Shown: positions 1 to 6,372, numbered from the stretch's first letter. The stretch: DNA of 61,015 bases from a virus (IMGVR_UViG_3300023184_000131:1-61015), one strand, 5' to 3'. Program-made: numbers and translations. Notes: generated by a model from the sequence alone, not told the origin.

Positions 1-2
1 CA

Positions 3-530
3 TGTGCTGGATGGGGTGGTAGAATGCTAGGTACGGTAGCAGCAGGTAAAAAATATATTGCATTTGAACCAAACGTTGAGACCTATAATAAATTAAATGA
101 GTTGGCTGAATTTTTAAATATTAAAGACCAAATAGAAATTTACAACGTTGGTTCAGAACACATGAACAGTTATCTTACAAAAAAAGTAGATATAATTCTT
201 ACTTCGCCTCCTTATTTTAATCTTGAGATTTATGCCGACGGGAAAGCCCAATCAGAAAACCAATACAGCTCCTACGAATCTTGGCGTGACGGATGGATGG
301 AAACAGTGATAACGAACGCCATATCTAATTTAAACGATTCTGGTGTATCATGTTGGAACGTTCACAACGTAGGTAAAATGAAGATGATAGAAGATGTTAG
401 AAACATTCACACAAAGAATGGTTTTGTTGAAGAAAATAAATTTTGTATTGGATCTTCAAAACGCCAGGCCCATCAAGGAAATGTTAAAAACGAAAAAAAC
501 ATTGATGTTACAATTTGTTACAAAAAGTAA
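3..530 (+). CDS. DNA methyltransferase, 5'-truncated by the window edge
   Basis: The reading frame is open from the left edge, so the first ATG at 24 is internal and the true start lies outside. The visible 175 residues begin with an AdoMet-binding motif I (CAGWGGRMLG), followed by an acidic 'FEPN' motif II and a catalytic motif IV, TSPPYFNLE. The motif I before motif IV order and the (D/N/S)PPY signature belong to amino-methylating DNA methyltransferases (N6-adenine or N4-cytosine). The product would methylate phage or host DNA, for instance to evade restriction. No paired endonuclease is visible downstream; the gene is followed by a promoter and a tRNA cluster. Specificity cannot be read from the sequence. 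Confidence 0.85.
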   Translation, partial: CAGWGGRMLGTVAAGKKYIAFEPNVETYNKLNELAEFLNIKDQIEIYNVGSEHMNSYLTKKVDIILTSPPYFNLEIYADGKAQSENQYSSYESWRDGWMETVITNAISNLNDSGVSCWNVHNVGKMKMIEDVRNIHTKNGFVEENKFCIGSSKRQAHQGNVKNEKNIDVTICYKK

Positions 531-549
531 ATTTTTTGCAGCCCAGCCC

Positions 550-578
550 TTGACAGCAGCGTAGATCGCTGCTATGAT
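550..578 (+). promoter_or_regulatory. Strong sigma70-type promoter ahead of the tRNA cluster
   Basis: TTGACA (550-555), a 17-base spacer and TATGAT (573-578) are seen directly. The start would fall near 585, just upstream of the first tRNA at 591. The spacer is filled by a perfect inverted repeat, AGCAGCG-tagat-CGCTGCT (555-573), with 7-base arms and a 5-base loop, which could be an operator. The stretch is GC-rich compared with its surroundings. Confidence 0.75.
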
Positions 579-590
579 GGGGGTGTGGAC

Positions 591-667
591 GGACCTCGGG
601 TGTTTGGTTATCACAAGGGATCTTATAAGTCTCTATGAATTGGGTTCAATTCCCAAGGGGTCTACCA
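591..667 (+). tRNA. tRNA-Ile (anticodon UAU)
   Basis: The acceptor arms GGACCTC (591-597) and GGGGTCT (657-663) pair with two G-U wobbles and are followed by ACCA. The T arm is TTGGG-TTCAATT-CCCAA (640-656). The anticodon arm is GGGAT-CTTATAA-GTCTC with anticodon TAT at 624-626 preceded by T33, reading AUA (Ile). The D arm is weak (three pairs, GTG/CAC) with an extra base before the anticodon stem, and the near-universal U8 is G. The amino acid rests on the anticodon; a degenerate tRNA is possible. Confidence 0.7.
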
Positions 668-677
668 AAAAACAGTT

Positions 678-702
678 TGTCAGTTCTGTATAAAAACTGA
701 CA
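678..702. other. Inverted repeat between two tRNA genes
   Basis: TGTCAGTT (678-685) and AACTGACA (695-702) are perfect 8-base arms around a 9-base AT-rich loop. They lie between tRNA-Ile and tRNA-Asn. No T-tract follows, so this is more likely a processing hairpin or protein-binding site than a terminator. Function is inferred only from position. Confidence 0.45.
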
Positions 703-707
703 CTTAT

Positions 708-783
708 TGCTTGTTAGCACAGTTGGTAGTGCGTTTGACTGTTAATCAAAAGGTCGTTGGTTCGAACCCAACACAAGCAGCCA
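708..783 (+). tRNA. tRNA-Asn (anticodon GUU)
   Basis: This is a 76-base cloverleaf. The acceptor TGCTTGT (708-714) pairs perfectly with ACAAGCA (773-779), followed by GCCA with the CCA encoded. The anticodon arm is TTTGA-CTGTTAA-TCAAA with GTT at 741-743, and the T loop TTCGAAC is canonical. It reads AAC and AAU. It follows tRNA-Ile by 40 bases and is probably in the same transcript. Confidence 0.95.
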
Positions 784-800
784 TTTAAGAAAAAAAACAT

Positions 801-956
801 ATGACTGAACAAAAAATTGAAATCATTGATACGTGGGCAGGTGCCGCAAAAGAATTTTTTAGACAGTTTGGAGCTGTTTCTACTTTATTGATAATCGTGA
901 TGTCTATTGGTCAGTGTAGCGGATGTATTGATATTTATCGTTTATTAGGAAAATGA
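801..956 (+). CDS. Small single-pass membrane protein, unknown function
   Basis: A 51-residue open frame sits between two tRNA genes. After a soluble, mixed-charge N-terminus of about 24 residues comes one hydrophobic segment (about residues 25-38, GAVSTLLIIVMSIG), then a short tail with two cysteines (QCSGC) and a basic end. This is the pattern of a small inner-membrane protein. The ribosome-binding site is poor, an A-rich leader with AAGAAA. It is flanked 17 bases upstream by tRNA-Asn and 7 bases downstream by tRNA-Arg, so it would be translated from the tRNA precursor transcript. I do not recognise a family. Its length and position make it plausible but unproven. Confidence 0.5.
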   Translation: MTEQKIEIIDTWAGAAKEFFRQFGAVSTLLIIVMSIGQCSGCIDIYRLLGK

Positions 957-963
957 TGTATGT

Positions 964-1040
964 GCCCCGTTAGCTCAGTGGATCAGAGCAAACCGTTTCT
1001 ACCGGTCAGGTCGGGGGTTCGAATCCCTCACAGGGCGCCA
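964..1040 (+). tRNA. tRNA-Arg (anticodon UCU)
   Basis: The acceptor GCCCCGT (964-970) pairs with ACAGGGC (1030-1036) with one C-A mismatch at the fifth pair, followed by GCCA. The D arm is GCTC/GAGC. The anticodon loop TTTCTAC carries TCT at 998-1000, reading AGA. The T loop TTCGAAT is canonical. AGA is heavily used in the phage genes here. Confidence 0.92.
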
Positions 1041-1067
1041 TTTACAAACAATCATTAGGTTATATAT

Positions 1068-1256
1068 ATGTTAAAAAAAACAAAACAGAATACTGACGAA
1101 GATGATAAAGTGATTGTTAAAGTTTTAAGAAAGTTAATCAATCCACATAAAATATGTGATTGTTGCTTAAACGATTGGTCTAATTTTACTCTTCAAGAAG
1201 AAAAGCTTTGTGATGAGTGCTATGGAGAAAAGTATGGCAAGACCAAAGTGGGATGA
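1068..1256 (+). CDS. Small protein with two CxxC motifs
   Basis: A 62-residue protein with a charged N-terminal half and, in the C-terminal half, CDCC (about residues 31-34) and CDEC (about 49-52). The four-cysteine arrangement suggests a single zinc-ribbon or treble-clef knuckle that could bind nucleic acid or a protein partner. It begins 27 bases after tRNA-Arg, with AGG in the leader, and its last 23 bases overlap the start of the dCMP deaminase gene in another frame, implying translational coupling. I cannot assign a family; the zinc-binding role is inferred from the cysteine spacing alone. Confidence 0.65.
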   Translation: MLKKTKQNTDEDDKVIVKVLRKLINPHKICDCCLNDWSNFTLQEEKLCDECYGEKYGKTKVG

Positions 1257-1644
1257 AATATGGATGACGTTAACGCTGATTATAGCAGAGCGTTCGCGAG
1301 ATCCAAGATTGAAAGTTGGCAGTGTTATTGTCACCGAAGACAACACTTCTGTTCTTGCTGTTGGATATAACGGAGATGAAGTAAGTGGAACTAATAAACC
1401 TGATAGCTTGGAGCCGGGTAAAAGTGGGTTCATCCACGCAGAAGCAAATGCGCTGATAAAAATGAATTTTAGCGATCACAGAAATAAAAAAATGTATCTT
1501 ACACACTCACCATGTGCTGTCTGTGCTCGTATGATTGTAAATGCTGGTATTAAAAAAGTAATATATTCTAATCAATATCGTGACACAAAAGGTTTAGAAA
1601 TATTGACTAAGTGCGGCGTCCAAGTTGAACAATTTGAGAATTGA
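1234..1644 (+). CDS. dCMP deaminase-like zinc cytidine/deoxycytidylate deaminase
   Basis: A 136-residue member of the CDA fold. It has the zinc site H68-A-E70 with the catalytic glutamate, and P93-C94-A-V-C97, both as in dCMP deaminases, as well as the family's early 'DPRLKVGSVIV' and 'GYNGD' segments. It would convert dCMP to dUMP to feed thymidylate synthesis for AT-rich phage DNA. I chose the ATG at 1234 because GGAG sits six bases upstream; a GTG at 1210 and ATGs at 1213 and 1222 are in frame but lack a good site. It overlaps the preceding zinc-knuckle gene. No thymidylate synthase is visible nearby. T4 carries a functional counterpart (cd). Confidence 0.92.
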   Translation: MARPKWDEIWMTLTLIIAERSRDPRLKVGSVIVTEDNTSVLAVGYNGDEVSGTNKPDSLEPGKSGFIHAEANALIKMNFSDHRNKKMYLTHSPCAVCARMIVNAGIKKVIYSNQYRDTKGLEILTKCGVQVEQFEN

Positions 1645-1657
1645 TATTGGTAATAAT

Positions 1658-1921
1658 ATGTTTGAAATAACCAAAGAACAACAAAAGAAAATTGATTTAT
1701 GGCTTAAGCAACAAGATAAAATTGCTCTTGAAAGTCAAAAGCTGTTAATGTCTGAGGAAGACTTTGAAGACCTGACTTCTGGAGGAAAATATCCATATTG
1801 TGGCGCTATTAACGGCGGTGTACAATACATATTTATTCCAACTTCAGTTGGAACAATCTGCAAAATAAAACATTCTTTGACTAATAAAGAATTAGATGTA
1901 ACTGATTACGATAACTGGTGA
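1658..1921 (+). CDS. Hypothetical protein
   Basis: An 87-residue protein beginning MFEITKEQQKKIDLWLKQQ. The first half is a charged, helix-forming stretch; the second half is short and beta-rich with several glycines (GAINGGVQYIFI). It has no signal peptide, membrane segment or recognised motif. I take the ATG at 1658, 13 bases after the deaminase stop; the leader has only GGTAA. The same frame extends upstream to a TTG at 1625 inside the deaminase gene, which I consider unlikely. It sits in the accessory nucleotide/RNA gene group; function unknown. Confidence 0.65.
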   Translation: MFEITKEQQKKIDLWLKQQDKIALESQKLLMSEEDFEDLTSGGKYPYCGAINGGVQYIFIPTSVGTICKIKHSLTNKELDVTDYDNW

Positions 1922-1962
1922 TATTTTACAATCACTTAACTTGAAAATAAAAGGAGAACGAT

Positions 1963-2277
1963 ATGTCTGATAAATACAAAGTAGAACTAAACATTGAACT
2001 TGAACTTCGTTCACGCGATCAAAATGATATGGTTAAATTTAGTAAAGATATTGAAACTAATTTTATTCCACAACATGGCATGGTCGTCATGATTGATGAG
2101 ATTCCTTTCCGTGTAAAGACAATTGCTTTGGCAAATTTGAGTGGGCTAAAACACGTTGCCTATCCAGTAACTACCAAGGGAATTAAATTTGTTTCTCGTA
2201 GTGACAACTCAAAAGGCAAAGATTGGTTCAGTTCACGAACTGAACACTTCAAGAAACTTGGTTGGAAATCAAATTGA
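1963..2277 (+). CDS. Hypothetical protein with strong ribosome-binding site
   Basis: A 104-residue protein preceded by an excellent AAGGAG at the right distance. It is mixed alpha/beta with a basic C-terminus (SSRTEHFKKLGWKSN). It contains no cysteine pair, no membrane segment and no motif I recognise. It is the last gene before a clear intrinsic terminator at 2291, so it closes the transcript that starts with the tRNA cluster. The strong initiation site suggests appreciable expression. Function unknown. Confidence 0.75.
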   Translation: MSDKYKVELNIELELRSRDQNDMVKFSKDIETNFIPQHGMVVMIDEIPFRVKTIALANLSGLKHVAYPVTTKGIKFVSRSDNSKGKDWFSSRTEHFKKLGWKSN

Positions 2278-2290
2278 GATAAAGTTCTTA

Positions 2291-2313
2291 ACTGCCCTTT
2301 GAAGGGCAGTTTT
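2291..2313 (+). terminator. Rho-independent terminator
   Basis: ACTGCCCTT and AAGGGCAGT form a perfect 9-base stem around a TG turn, followed by TTTT. It directly follows the gene ending at 2277 and precedes the next gene at 2340. Confidence 0.85.
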
Positions 2314-2339
2314 GCTAAATACCGAAAGGCTTGCTATTC

Positions 2340-2828
2340 ATGGAACTAAAAATCAAATCACTACACGACGGCAATGAAGTATCACTGACCGAAGTGCTAA
2401 AAGTTAGGACAAACGCAAAATACAGAGTTGGTTGCGATAGCATCAACACAAAAGATACTACAATCTTTATCACTACTCTTATTGGCATTCACCCAAACCG
2501 TTCTGGTGCTTTTATTCTTTATCAAAAAGAAAAAATACCTAAAATACGAGAAACGCAAATTCGTCTTTGGCAAGAAGTAGAAAAAGCAATTGCCTTTGCG
2601 ACACTGCTAAAAAAACAATATTTAGTAGATATTGAGTGTATAGATTTTGATTTGAATCCAAATCTAACGTATGAATCCAGTCGTCTTGTATCAAGTGCTG
2701 TTGGATATGCAGAATCAATGGGTTTCAAGGCAGTTTGTAAGCCTCACTCAATTTATGCCATTCATGCAGCAGATTTTATTGCTCATAAAAGCAGTGAACA
2801 CTTCAAGCGAAAAGGTATTATTACATGA
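2340..2828 (+). CDS. YkuK-like (DUF458) RNase H-fold protein
   Basis: A 162-residue protein resembling the YkuK/DUF458 family, which has a ribonuclease H-like fold. Visible features are an early 'YRVGCDS' strand with an aspartate after a basic segment, a strand 'TTIFITTLIG', and a later 'VDIECIDFDLNP' acidic strand, with 'AIHAADFIAHK' near the C-terminus supplying another possible acidic ligand. The family's substrate is not firmly known; nuclease action on RNA or structured nucleic acid is inferred from the fold. I chose the ATG at 2340 with GAAAGG ten bases upstream over a TTG at 2331. Its stop overlaps the start of the SpoU gene (ATGA), so the two are coupled. Confidence 0.65.
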   Translation: MELKIKSLHDGNEVSLTEVLKVRTNAKYRVGCDSINTKDTTIFITTLIGIHPNRSGAFILYQKEKIPKIRETQIRLWQEVEKAIAFATLLKKQYLVDIECIDFDLNPNLTYESSRLVSSAVGYAESMGFKAVCKPHSIYAIHAADFIAHKSSEHFKRKGIIT

Positions 2829-3352
2829 GTTCTGAAATGCGAACTGAAACAAGGAAAGAAAGATATAATAAAAAAGTCAACTCTTCTTTTAAATATCCAG
2901 TAGAGATTGCTTGTGTAAATTTCAAACACGAACCAAACATTGGATATGTCATTCGCGCAGCTGCTTGTTTTGGATCTCCAGTAGTGAATATTATTGGAGA
3001 TTGTCCGTCGGATAAAGTTCTAAAAATGCTTTCAGGAACCACAAGCGATTTCATCAAGCTTCAAAAGTTTTCAAATCCACATATGTTTTTAGAATATTGT
3101 CGCACGAATGATATCAAGGTTGTATCCGCAGAACTAACTGAAAATTCAAGGAGTTTATATGATTACACTTTTCCTAAAAACAATAAAATATGCATTGTCG
3201 TTGGTAACGAACAAACAGGTGTACCAGTCGACATACTTCAACACAGTGATATTGTCCAGATTCCAATGCCAGGAGTAGGATATTGTTTGAATACAGCTAT
3301 GAGTGCAAATATTATGTTGTTCGAATACACAAAACAGCAAGCAATGACTTGA
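2825..3352 (+). CDS. SpoU/TrmH-family RNA 2'-O-methyltransferase
   Basis: A 175-residue SPOUT enzyme. The three SpoU motifs are present: motif 1 NIGYVIRAA (N38, R44), motif 2 IVVGNEQTGVP (around 124-134, with the glutamate), and motif 3 IPMPG...LNTAMSAN (146-162, with N156), which build the knotted AdoMet site. Family members methylate the 2'-OH of tRNA or rRNA ribose. With four phage tRNAs and a SPOUT enzyme together, tRNA protection or tuning is plausible, but the target is unproven. It lacks the N-terminal substrate domain of larger rRNA enzymes. It overlaps the YkuK-like gene by four bases. A phage promoter begins at its 3' end (3349). Confidence 0.92.
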   Translation: MSSEMRTETRKERYNKKVNSSFKYPVEIACVNFKHEPNIGYVIRAAACFGSPVVNIIGDCPSDKVLKMLSGTTSDFIKLQKFSNPHMFLEYCRTNDIKVVSAELTENSRSLYDYTFPKNNKICIVVGNEQTGVPVDILQHSDIVQIPMPGVGYCLNTAMSANIMLFEYTKQQAMT

Positions 3353-3377
3353 CAAAAACATAGATCAGTGTTATACT
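3349..3377 (+). promoter_or_regulatory. Strong sigma70-type promoter ahead of tRNA-Leu
   Basis: TTGACA (3349-3354), a 17-base spacer and TATACT (3372-3377) are seen directly. The start would be near 3384, four bases before tRNA-Leu. A perfect inverted repeat GATCAGT-gttat-ACTGATC (3363-3381) covers the -10 box, with the same 7-5-7 geometry as the repeat in the promoter at 550. An operator is inferred. Confidence 0.78.
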
Positions 3378-3387
3378 GATCTTGTTT

Positions 3388-3472
3388 GGCTCCTTGGCGG
3401 AATTGGTAGACGCATTCGACTTAAAATCGAACACTTTCGGGTATGCCGGTTCGATTCCGGCAGGAGCTACCA
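3388..3472 (+). tRNA. tRNA-Leu (anticodon UAA)
   Basis: An 85-base class II tRNA with a long variable arm. The acceptor GGCTCCT (3388-3394) pairs with AGGAGCT (3462-3468) with one G-U pair, followed by ACCA. The anticodon arm is TTCGA-CTTAAAA-TCGAA with TAA at 3422-3424, reading UUA. The T arm is GCCGG-TTCGATT-CCGGC. Confidence 0.96.
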
Positions 3473-3515
3473 AAATGGAAGACACTACTATATATCAATA
3501 CGAGGTGTGTTCCAT

Positions 3516-3968
3516 ATGTCTGATAAAGAAAAGTTACAAGAAGCAGTAAAGAATTCGTTTTCTTTTGCACAAGTACTGAAAAAGATTGGTCTTGCGCCAA
3601 AAGGCGGAAATTATAGAATCTTACAGAGAAAAATAAAAGAATTTGATTTAGATATTAAACACTTTACTGGAAAAGGTCATCTAAAAGGAAAAACACATAG
3701 TTGGAATAAACAGTTCCCATTAGAAACTATATTAGTAGAAAATTCTAATTATCAAAGCTATAAATTAAAGAATCGCTTATTAAAAGAAGGATTAATTGTT
3801 AATAAATGTTCTGAATGTTCTTTAGAAGATATTTGGAATGGTAAAAAAATCAATCTACATCTTGACCACGTTAATGGCAACAATACTGATAATAGATTAG
3901 AAAATTTAAGAATGCTTTGTCCGAACTGTCATAGTCAGACTGATACGTATGCTGGTAAGAATAAATAG
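3516..3968 (+). CDS. HNH homing-type endonuclease
   Basis: A 150-residue HNH protein. The C-terminal nuclease has CSEC (98-101), the catalytic HLDHVNGNN with H115/H118, the 'NRLENLRMLCPNCHSQT' block and a second CPNC (135-138). The two cysteine pairs bind a structural zinc. The N-terminal 60 residues are basic and helical and may bind DNA. Free-standing genes of this type spread through phages by cutting intron-less alleles. The start at 3516 has GAGG ten bases upstream; a GTG at 3507 is in frame. Its TAG stop overlaps the 3' remnant of a tRNA (3967-3985), suggesting it invaded or replaced a tRNA gene next to tRNA-Leu. Confidence 0.93.
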   Translation: MSDKEKLQEAVKNSFSFAQVLKKIGLAPKGGNYRILQRKIKEFDLDIKHFTGKGHLKGKTHSWNKQFPLETILVENSNYQSYKLKNRLLKEGLIVNKCSECSLEDIWNGKKINLHLDHVNGNNTDNRLENLRMLCPNCHSQTDTYAGKNK

Positions 3969-3985
3969 TCCGACTCGGGGCACCA
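3967..3985 (+). pseudogene. tRNA 3'-end remnant next to the HNH gene
   Basis: AGTCCGACTCGGGGCACCA has the exact layout of a tRNA end: the last T-loop bases (AGT), a T-stem strand CCGAC, an acceptor strand TCGGGGC, a discriminator A and CCA. The matching 5' half (GCCCCGA at the acceptor and GTCGG in the T stem) is absent from the 450 bases upstream, which are HNH coding sequence. It begins inside the HNH stop codon. It could instead be an attachment-like tRNA-end sequence. Confidence 0.55.
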
Positions 3986-4004
3986 TAAAATATAAATTAT
4001 ACTG

Positions 4005-4042
4005 GCACACTCCTACGGTAAAATGTAGGAGTGTGCTTTTTT
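4005..4042 (+). terminator. Rho-independent terminator
   Basis: GCACACTCCTAC (4005-4016) and GTAGGAGTGTGC (4025-4036) form a perfect 12-base stem with an 8-base loop, followed by six T. It ends the promoter-tRNA-Leu-HNH unit. Confidence 0.93.
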
Positions 4043-4089
4043 ATTATAATCCAATTAAACAATTAATTGTTTTAAACCTAATTACTTAT

Positions 4090-4269
4090 ATGAAATTAAG
4101 GGTAACTTTTGATTTTGAATTTGAAGACAGTCTAACTCAAGATGAAGTTGATAGTTTAATATACATTGTTGAAGGTTGGTCTGAACATGACGGTTCGGCA
4201 TTTTTAGAAATACCTGGTGGCTTTAAAGATGTTGGTATAGGCTACGAATTCATAAAAAAAGATAAATAA
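4090..4269 (+). CDS. Small acidic hypothetical protein
   Basis: A 59-residue frame starting MKLRVTFDFEFED. It is acidic, with alternating strand-like residues at the start, a helix-like centre (TQDEVDSLIYIVEGW) and a 'GSAFLEIPGGFKDVGIGYEF' segment. There is no clear ribosome-binding site, and the same frame continues upstream through the terminator without a convincing start. It converges on the minus-strand protease gene with only four bases between the stops. The composition looks coding, but initiation evidence is weak and the function is unknown. Confidence 0.45.
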   Translation: MKLRVTFDFEFEDSLTQDEVDSLIYIVEGWSEHDGSAFLEIPGGFKDVGIGYEFIKKDK

Positions 4270-4273
4270 ATTA

Positions 4274-4984
4274 TTATTTAGTTCTAGTTTCTATCACTGT
4301 ATTTTTGAAACTAGAACCAAAAGAATAATCATAAAATAACTTGACTCTTTCTTGAGTCACGCTTATCATCACACTTTGAAATTCTGGTACACCACGCGAT
4401 ATAATGCCTACAATCTCCCAATTAGAATTTAATATTGGAGACCCAGAGCTTCCACCTACTCCAACTAAATTATAAATATCAGAATTGTATTTTTCTTCTG
4501 ATATTTTTACGTGTCCTTCATAATATCCATCAAACATTAAAGTCAAATCAGGACCATGTATCCCCAATGGTGCTGCTAGGTTATAAATGTGATCACCTAT
4601 TTCAAGATTGTTTTCAGCAATTCTTAATGGTTTTGCAGAAATAATAGTTTCTGTTATCAGTAAACACAGATCATCTTCTATTGCAGTAACAAAACCGATA
4701 ATAGGATATTTGTTGTCTTTTAGATCTATAACTCTCATTGCCACTGTGTTAGTGTGACAAACATGACCAGCAGTAAGAATAATAGTGTTTGAATTATCAA
4801 TGTGGTTAATAATTACACCGGAGCCAGTAGAAGCATATTCGTTGGTTAAAATTTCAACTTTAACAAATGATTCTCGCGGAGCGTTTTTGAAATTAAATGA
4901 ATTTGATAACGTCAAACACCCACAACTAGTAGAACCTATTACTAGGAATAAAATGCCAAATAGCTGTTTAAAAAACTGCGGCAT
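4274..4984 (-). CDS. Exported trypsin-like serine protease
   Basis: A 236-residue protein and the only minus-strand gene in the window. The N-terminus has one basic residue and a hydrophobic stretch ending in GSTSC-GC (C21, C23), which looks like a signal peptide and perhaps a non-canonical lipoprotein site. The chymotrypsin-fold triad is complete: H74 in LTAGHVC, D105 in DDLCLL and S180 in GGSSGSP. It also has the 'TGSGVII' start typical of HtrA/V8-type peptidases. There is no PDZ domain. It would act in the periplasm or at the cell surface. Opposite orientation and autonomous structure suggest a moron gene expressed from its own promoter in 4985-5047. Host-protein cleavage or superinfection exclusion is inference. 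Confidence 0.87.
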   Translation of the reverse strand: MPQFFKQLFGILFLVIGSTSCGCLTLSNSFNFKNAPRESFVKVEILTNEYASTGSGVIINHIDNSNTIILTAGHVCHTNTVAMRVIDLKDNKYPIIGFVTAIEDDLCLLITETIISAKPLRIAENNLEIGDHIYNLAAPLGIHGPDLTLMFDGYYEGHVKISEEKYNSDIYNLVGVGGSSGSPILNSNWEIVGIISRGVPEFQSVMISVTQERVKLFYDYSFGSSFKNTVIETRTK

Positions 4985-5047
4985 ATATGTAACTATATTG
5001 TCTTAGGCTAAAATACATAATTATTATAAAGAAAAGTTGGTAACAAA

Positions 5048-6364
5048 ATGAAAAAAATATTCGTGTTAGATACAAGTGTTTGTTTGGCAAATGCCAATGC
5101 TGTTTACAGCTTTGGAAAAGAGGATGTTTACATCCCATTGAAAGTCCTTGAAGAAGTAGATAAACACAAAAATCGCCAAGACGGCGTCGGTCAGAATGCT
5201 CGCAGTTTTATCAAGATTCTTGATGAATTACGCGAAAGAGGCTCGTTACAAGAGGGGGTAAGACTCCAGAAAGGCAAAGGTCTACTAAGATCAGTTGCAT
5301 TAACCCCATCAGCGTTCCCGGTAGATTTAGATCTAAGTGTTCCAGACCATGTCATAATCGCTACTGCTTTTGGTGTAGCAAAATTAAATGAAGATAAAAA
5401 AATAGTTGTAGTTTCACGCGATATTAATATGCGTGTAATCTGCGATTCAATCGGTCTAGGTTCTGAAGGATACGACGCCAACCAAGTAATCTCCAGCAGC
5501 TCAGAACTTTATTCTGGTTTCGCAGACATAGTTGTTGATGATGAGTTCATTGAACGCTTGTATAAAGGTGAGTTGATGCAACTTGATGATAAACAAGCCA
5601 ACAACTTATTCCCACATCAGTTTCTAACGCTTATCTCAAATAAGAATGCAAACAAAACAGCATTGGCAAGGTTTATAAACAAAGAATCGCCATTGCGTCG
5701 TCTTCCTGAATTCAAGGGTCGTAATCAGATTCAAGGTATAGAAGCAAGAAATAGAGAACAAAGCTTTGCTATGGACCTTTTGATGGACCCAGCAATTCCA
5801 ATTGTAACTCTTGTAGGTAAAGCTGGTTCCGGCAAAACACTTACAGCAATTGCTGCCGGTATGGAACAGATGTTAAAGAAAAGTGTATACACTCGTCTAA
5901 TAGTGTCACGTCCGGTTCAACCAATGGGAAGAGATATTGGTTTCTTACCAGGAACGATGGAAGAAAAAATGTTACCATGGTTAAGCCCAATTCAAGACAA
6001 TCTTCAGTTTTTGCTTGGTAACGATAAGGCAATGCTTGCAGAATATATGGCTCGCGGTCAAATTGAAATTGAAGCTCTAACGTATATTCGCGGTCGCTCT
6101 ATCGCCAAAGCTTTTATGGTTATAGACGAAGCACAAAACCTTTCAGCGCACGAACTTAAAACGATTGTTACTCGCGTTGGCGAAAATACCAAAATCGTTT
6201 TAACGGGCGATATAGAACAGATTGATAATGTTTATGTCAATGATACAAGCAATGGTCTTGCCTATGCTGTTGAAAAGTTTAAAGAAACTCAATTAGCAGG
6301 TCATGTAAGCTTGGTTAAGGGTGAACGTTCTGCTGTCGCAACTCTCGCAGCTAAAATTCTTTGA
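5048..6364 (+). CDS. phoH: PhoH-family ATPase fused to a PIN domain
   Basis: A 438-residue two-domain protein. The N-terminal PIN nuclease domain (about 1-150) opens with FVLDTSV (D8) and has further acidic strands near D100 and D125. The C-terminal PhoH ATPase has Walker A GKAGSGKT (257-264), a 'VSRPVQPMGRDIGFLPGT' segment typical of PhoH, Walker B VIDEAQN (358-364) and 'LTGDIEQID'. This is the PhoH2 architecture, linked in bacteria to RNA unwinding and cleavage. PhoH proteins are common in marine and T4-like phages, where their role is unsettled. The leader is A-rich with weak GTTGG. It opens a forward operon running to the glycan genes. Confidence 0.95.
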   Translation: MKKIFVLDTSVCLANANAVYSFGKEDVYIPLKVLEEVDKHKNRQDGVGQNARSFIKILDELRERGSLQEGVRLQKGKGLLRSVALTPSAFPVDLDLSVPDHVIIATAFGVAKLNEDKKIVVVSRDINMRVICDSIGLGSEGYDANQVISSSSELYSGFADIVVDDEFIERLYKGELMQLDDKQANNLFPHQFLTLISNKNANKTALARFINKESPLRRLPEFKGRNQIQGIEARNREQSFAMDLLMDPAIPIVTLVGKAGSGKTLTAIAAGMEQMLKKSVYTRLIVSRPVQPMGRDIGFLPGTMEEKMLPWLSPIQDNLQFLLGNDKAMLAEYMARGQIEIEALTYIRGRSIAKAFMVIDEAQNLSAHELKTIVTRVGENTKIVLTGDIEQIDNVYVNDTSNGLAYAVEKFKETQLAGHVSLVKGERSAVATLAAKIL

Positions 6365-6372
6365 GGTGAAAT

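Noticed and set aside
678-702. Hairpin between tRNA-Ile and tRNA-Asn as a terminator
   Set aside because: No T-run follows and the next tRNA has no visible promoter of its own, so termination here would silence the cluster. Kept only as an inverted repeat.
1270-1506. Antisense ORF across the dCMP deaminase
   Set aside because: A shadow of a well-supported gene, with no initiation signal.
3910-3985. A complete tRNA overlapping the HNH 3' end (starting GCTTTGT)
   Set aside because: The acceptor would need three G-U pairs and one mismatch, and there is no matching T-stem 5' strand or anticodon arm.
3967-3985. tRNA-end sequence as an integration site
   Set aside because: No integrase or excisionase gene is visible and the gene set is that of a lytic T4-like phage. 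A broken tRNA is simpler.
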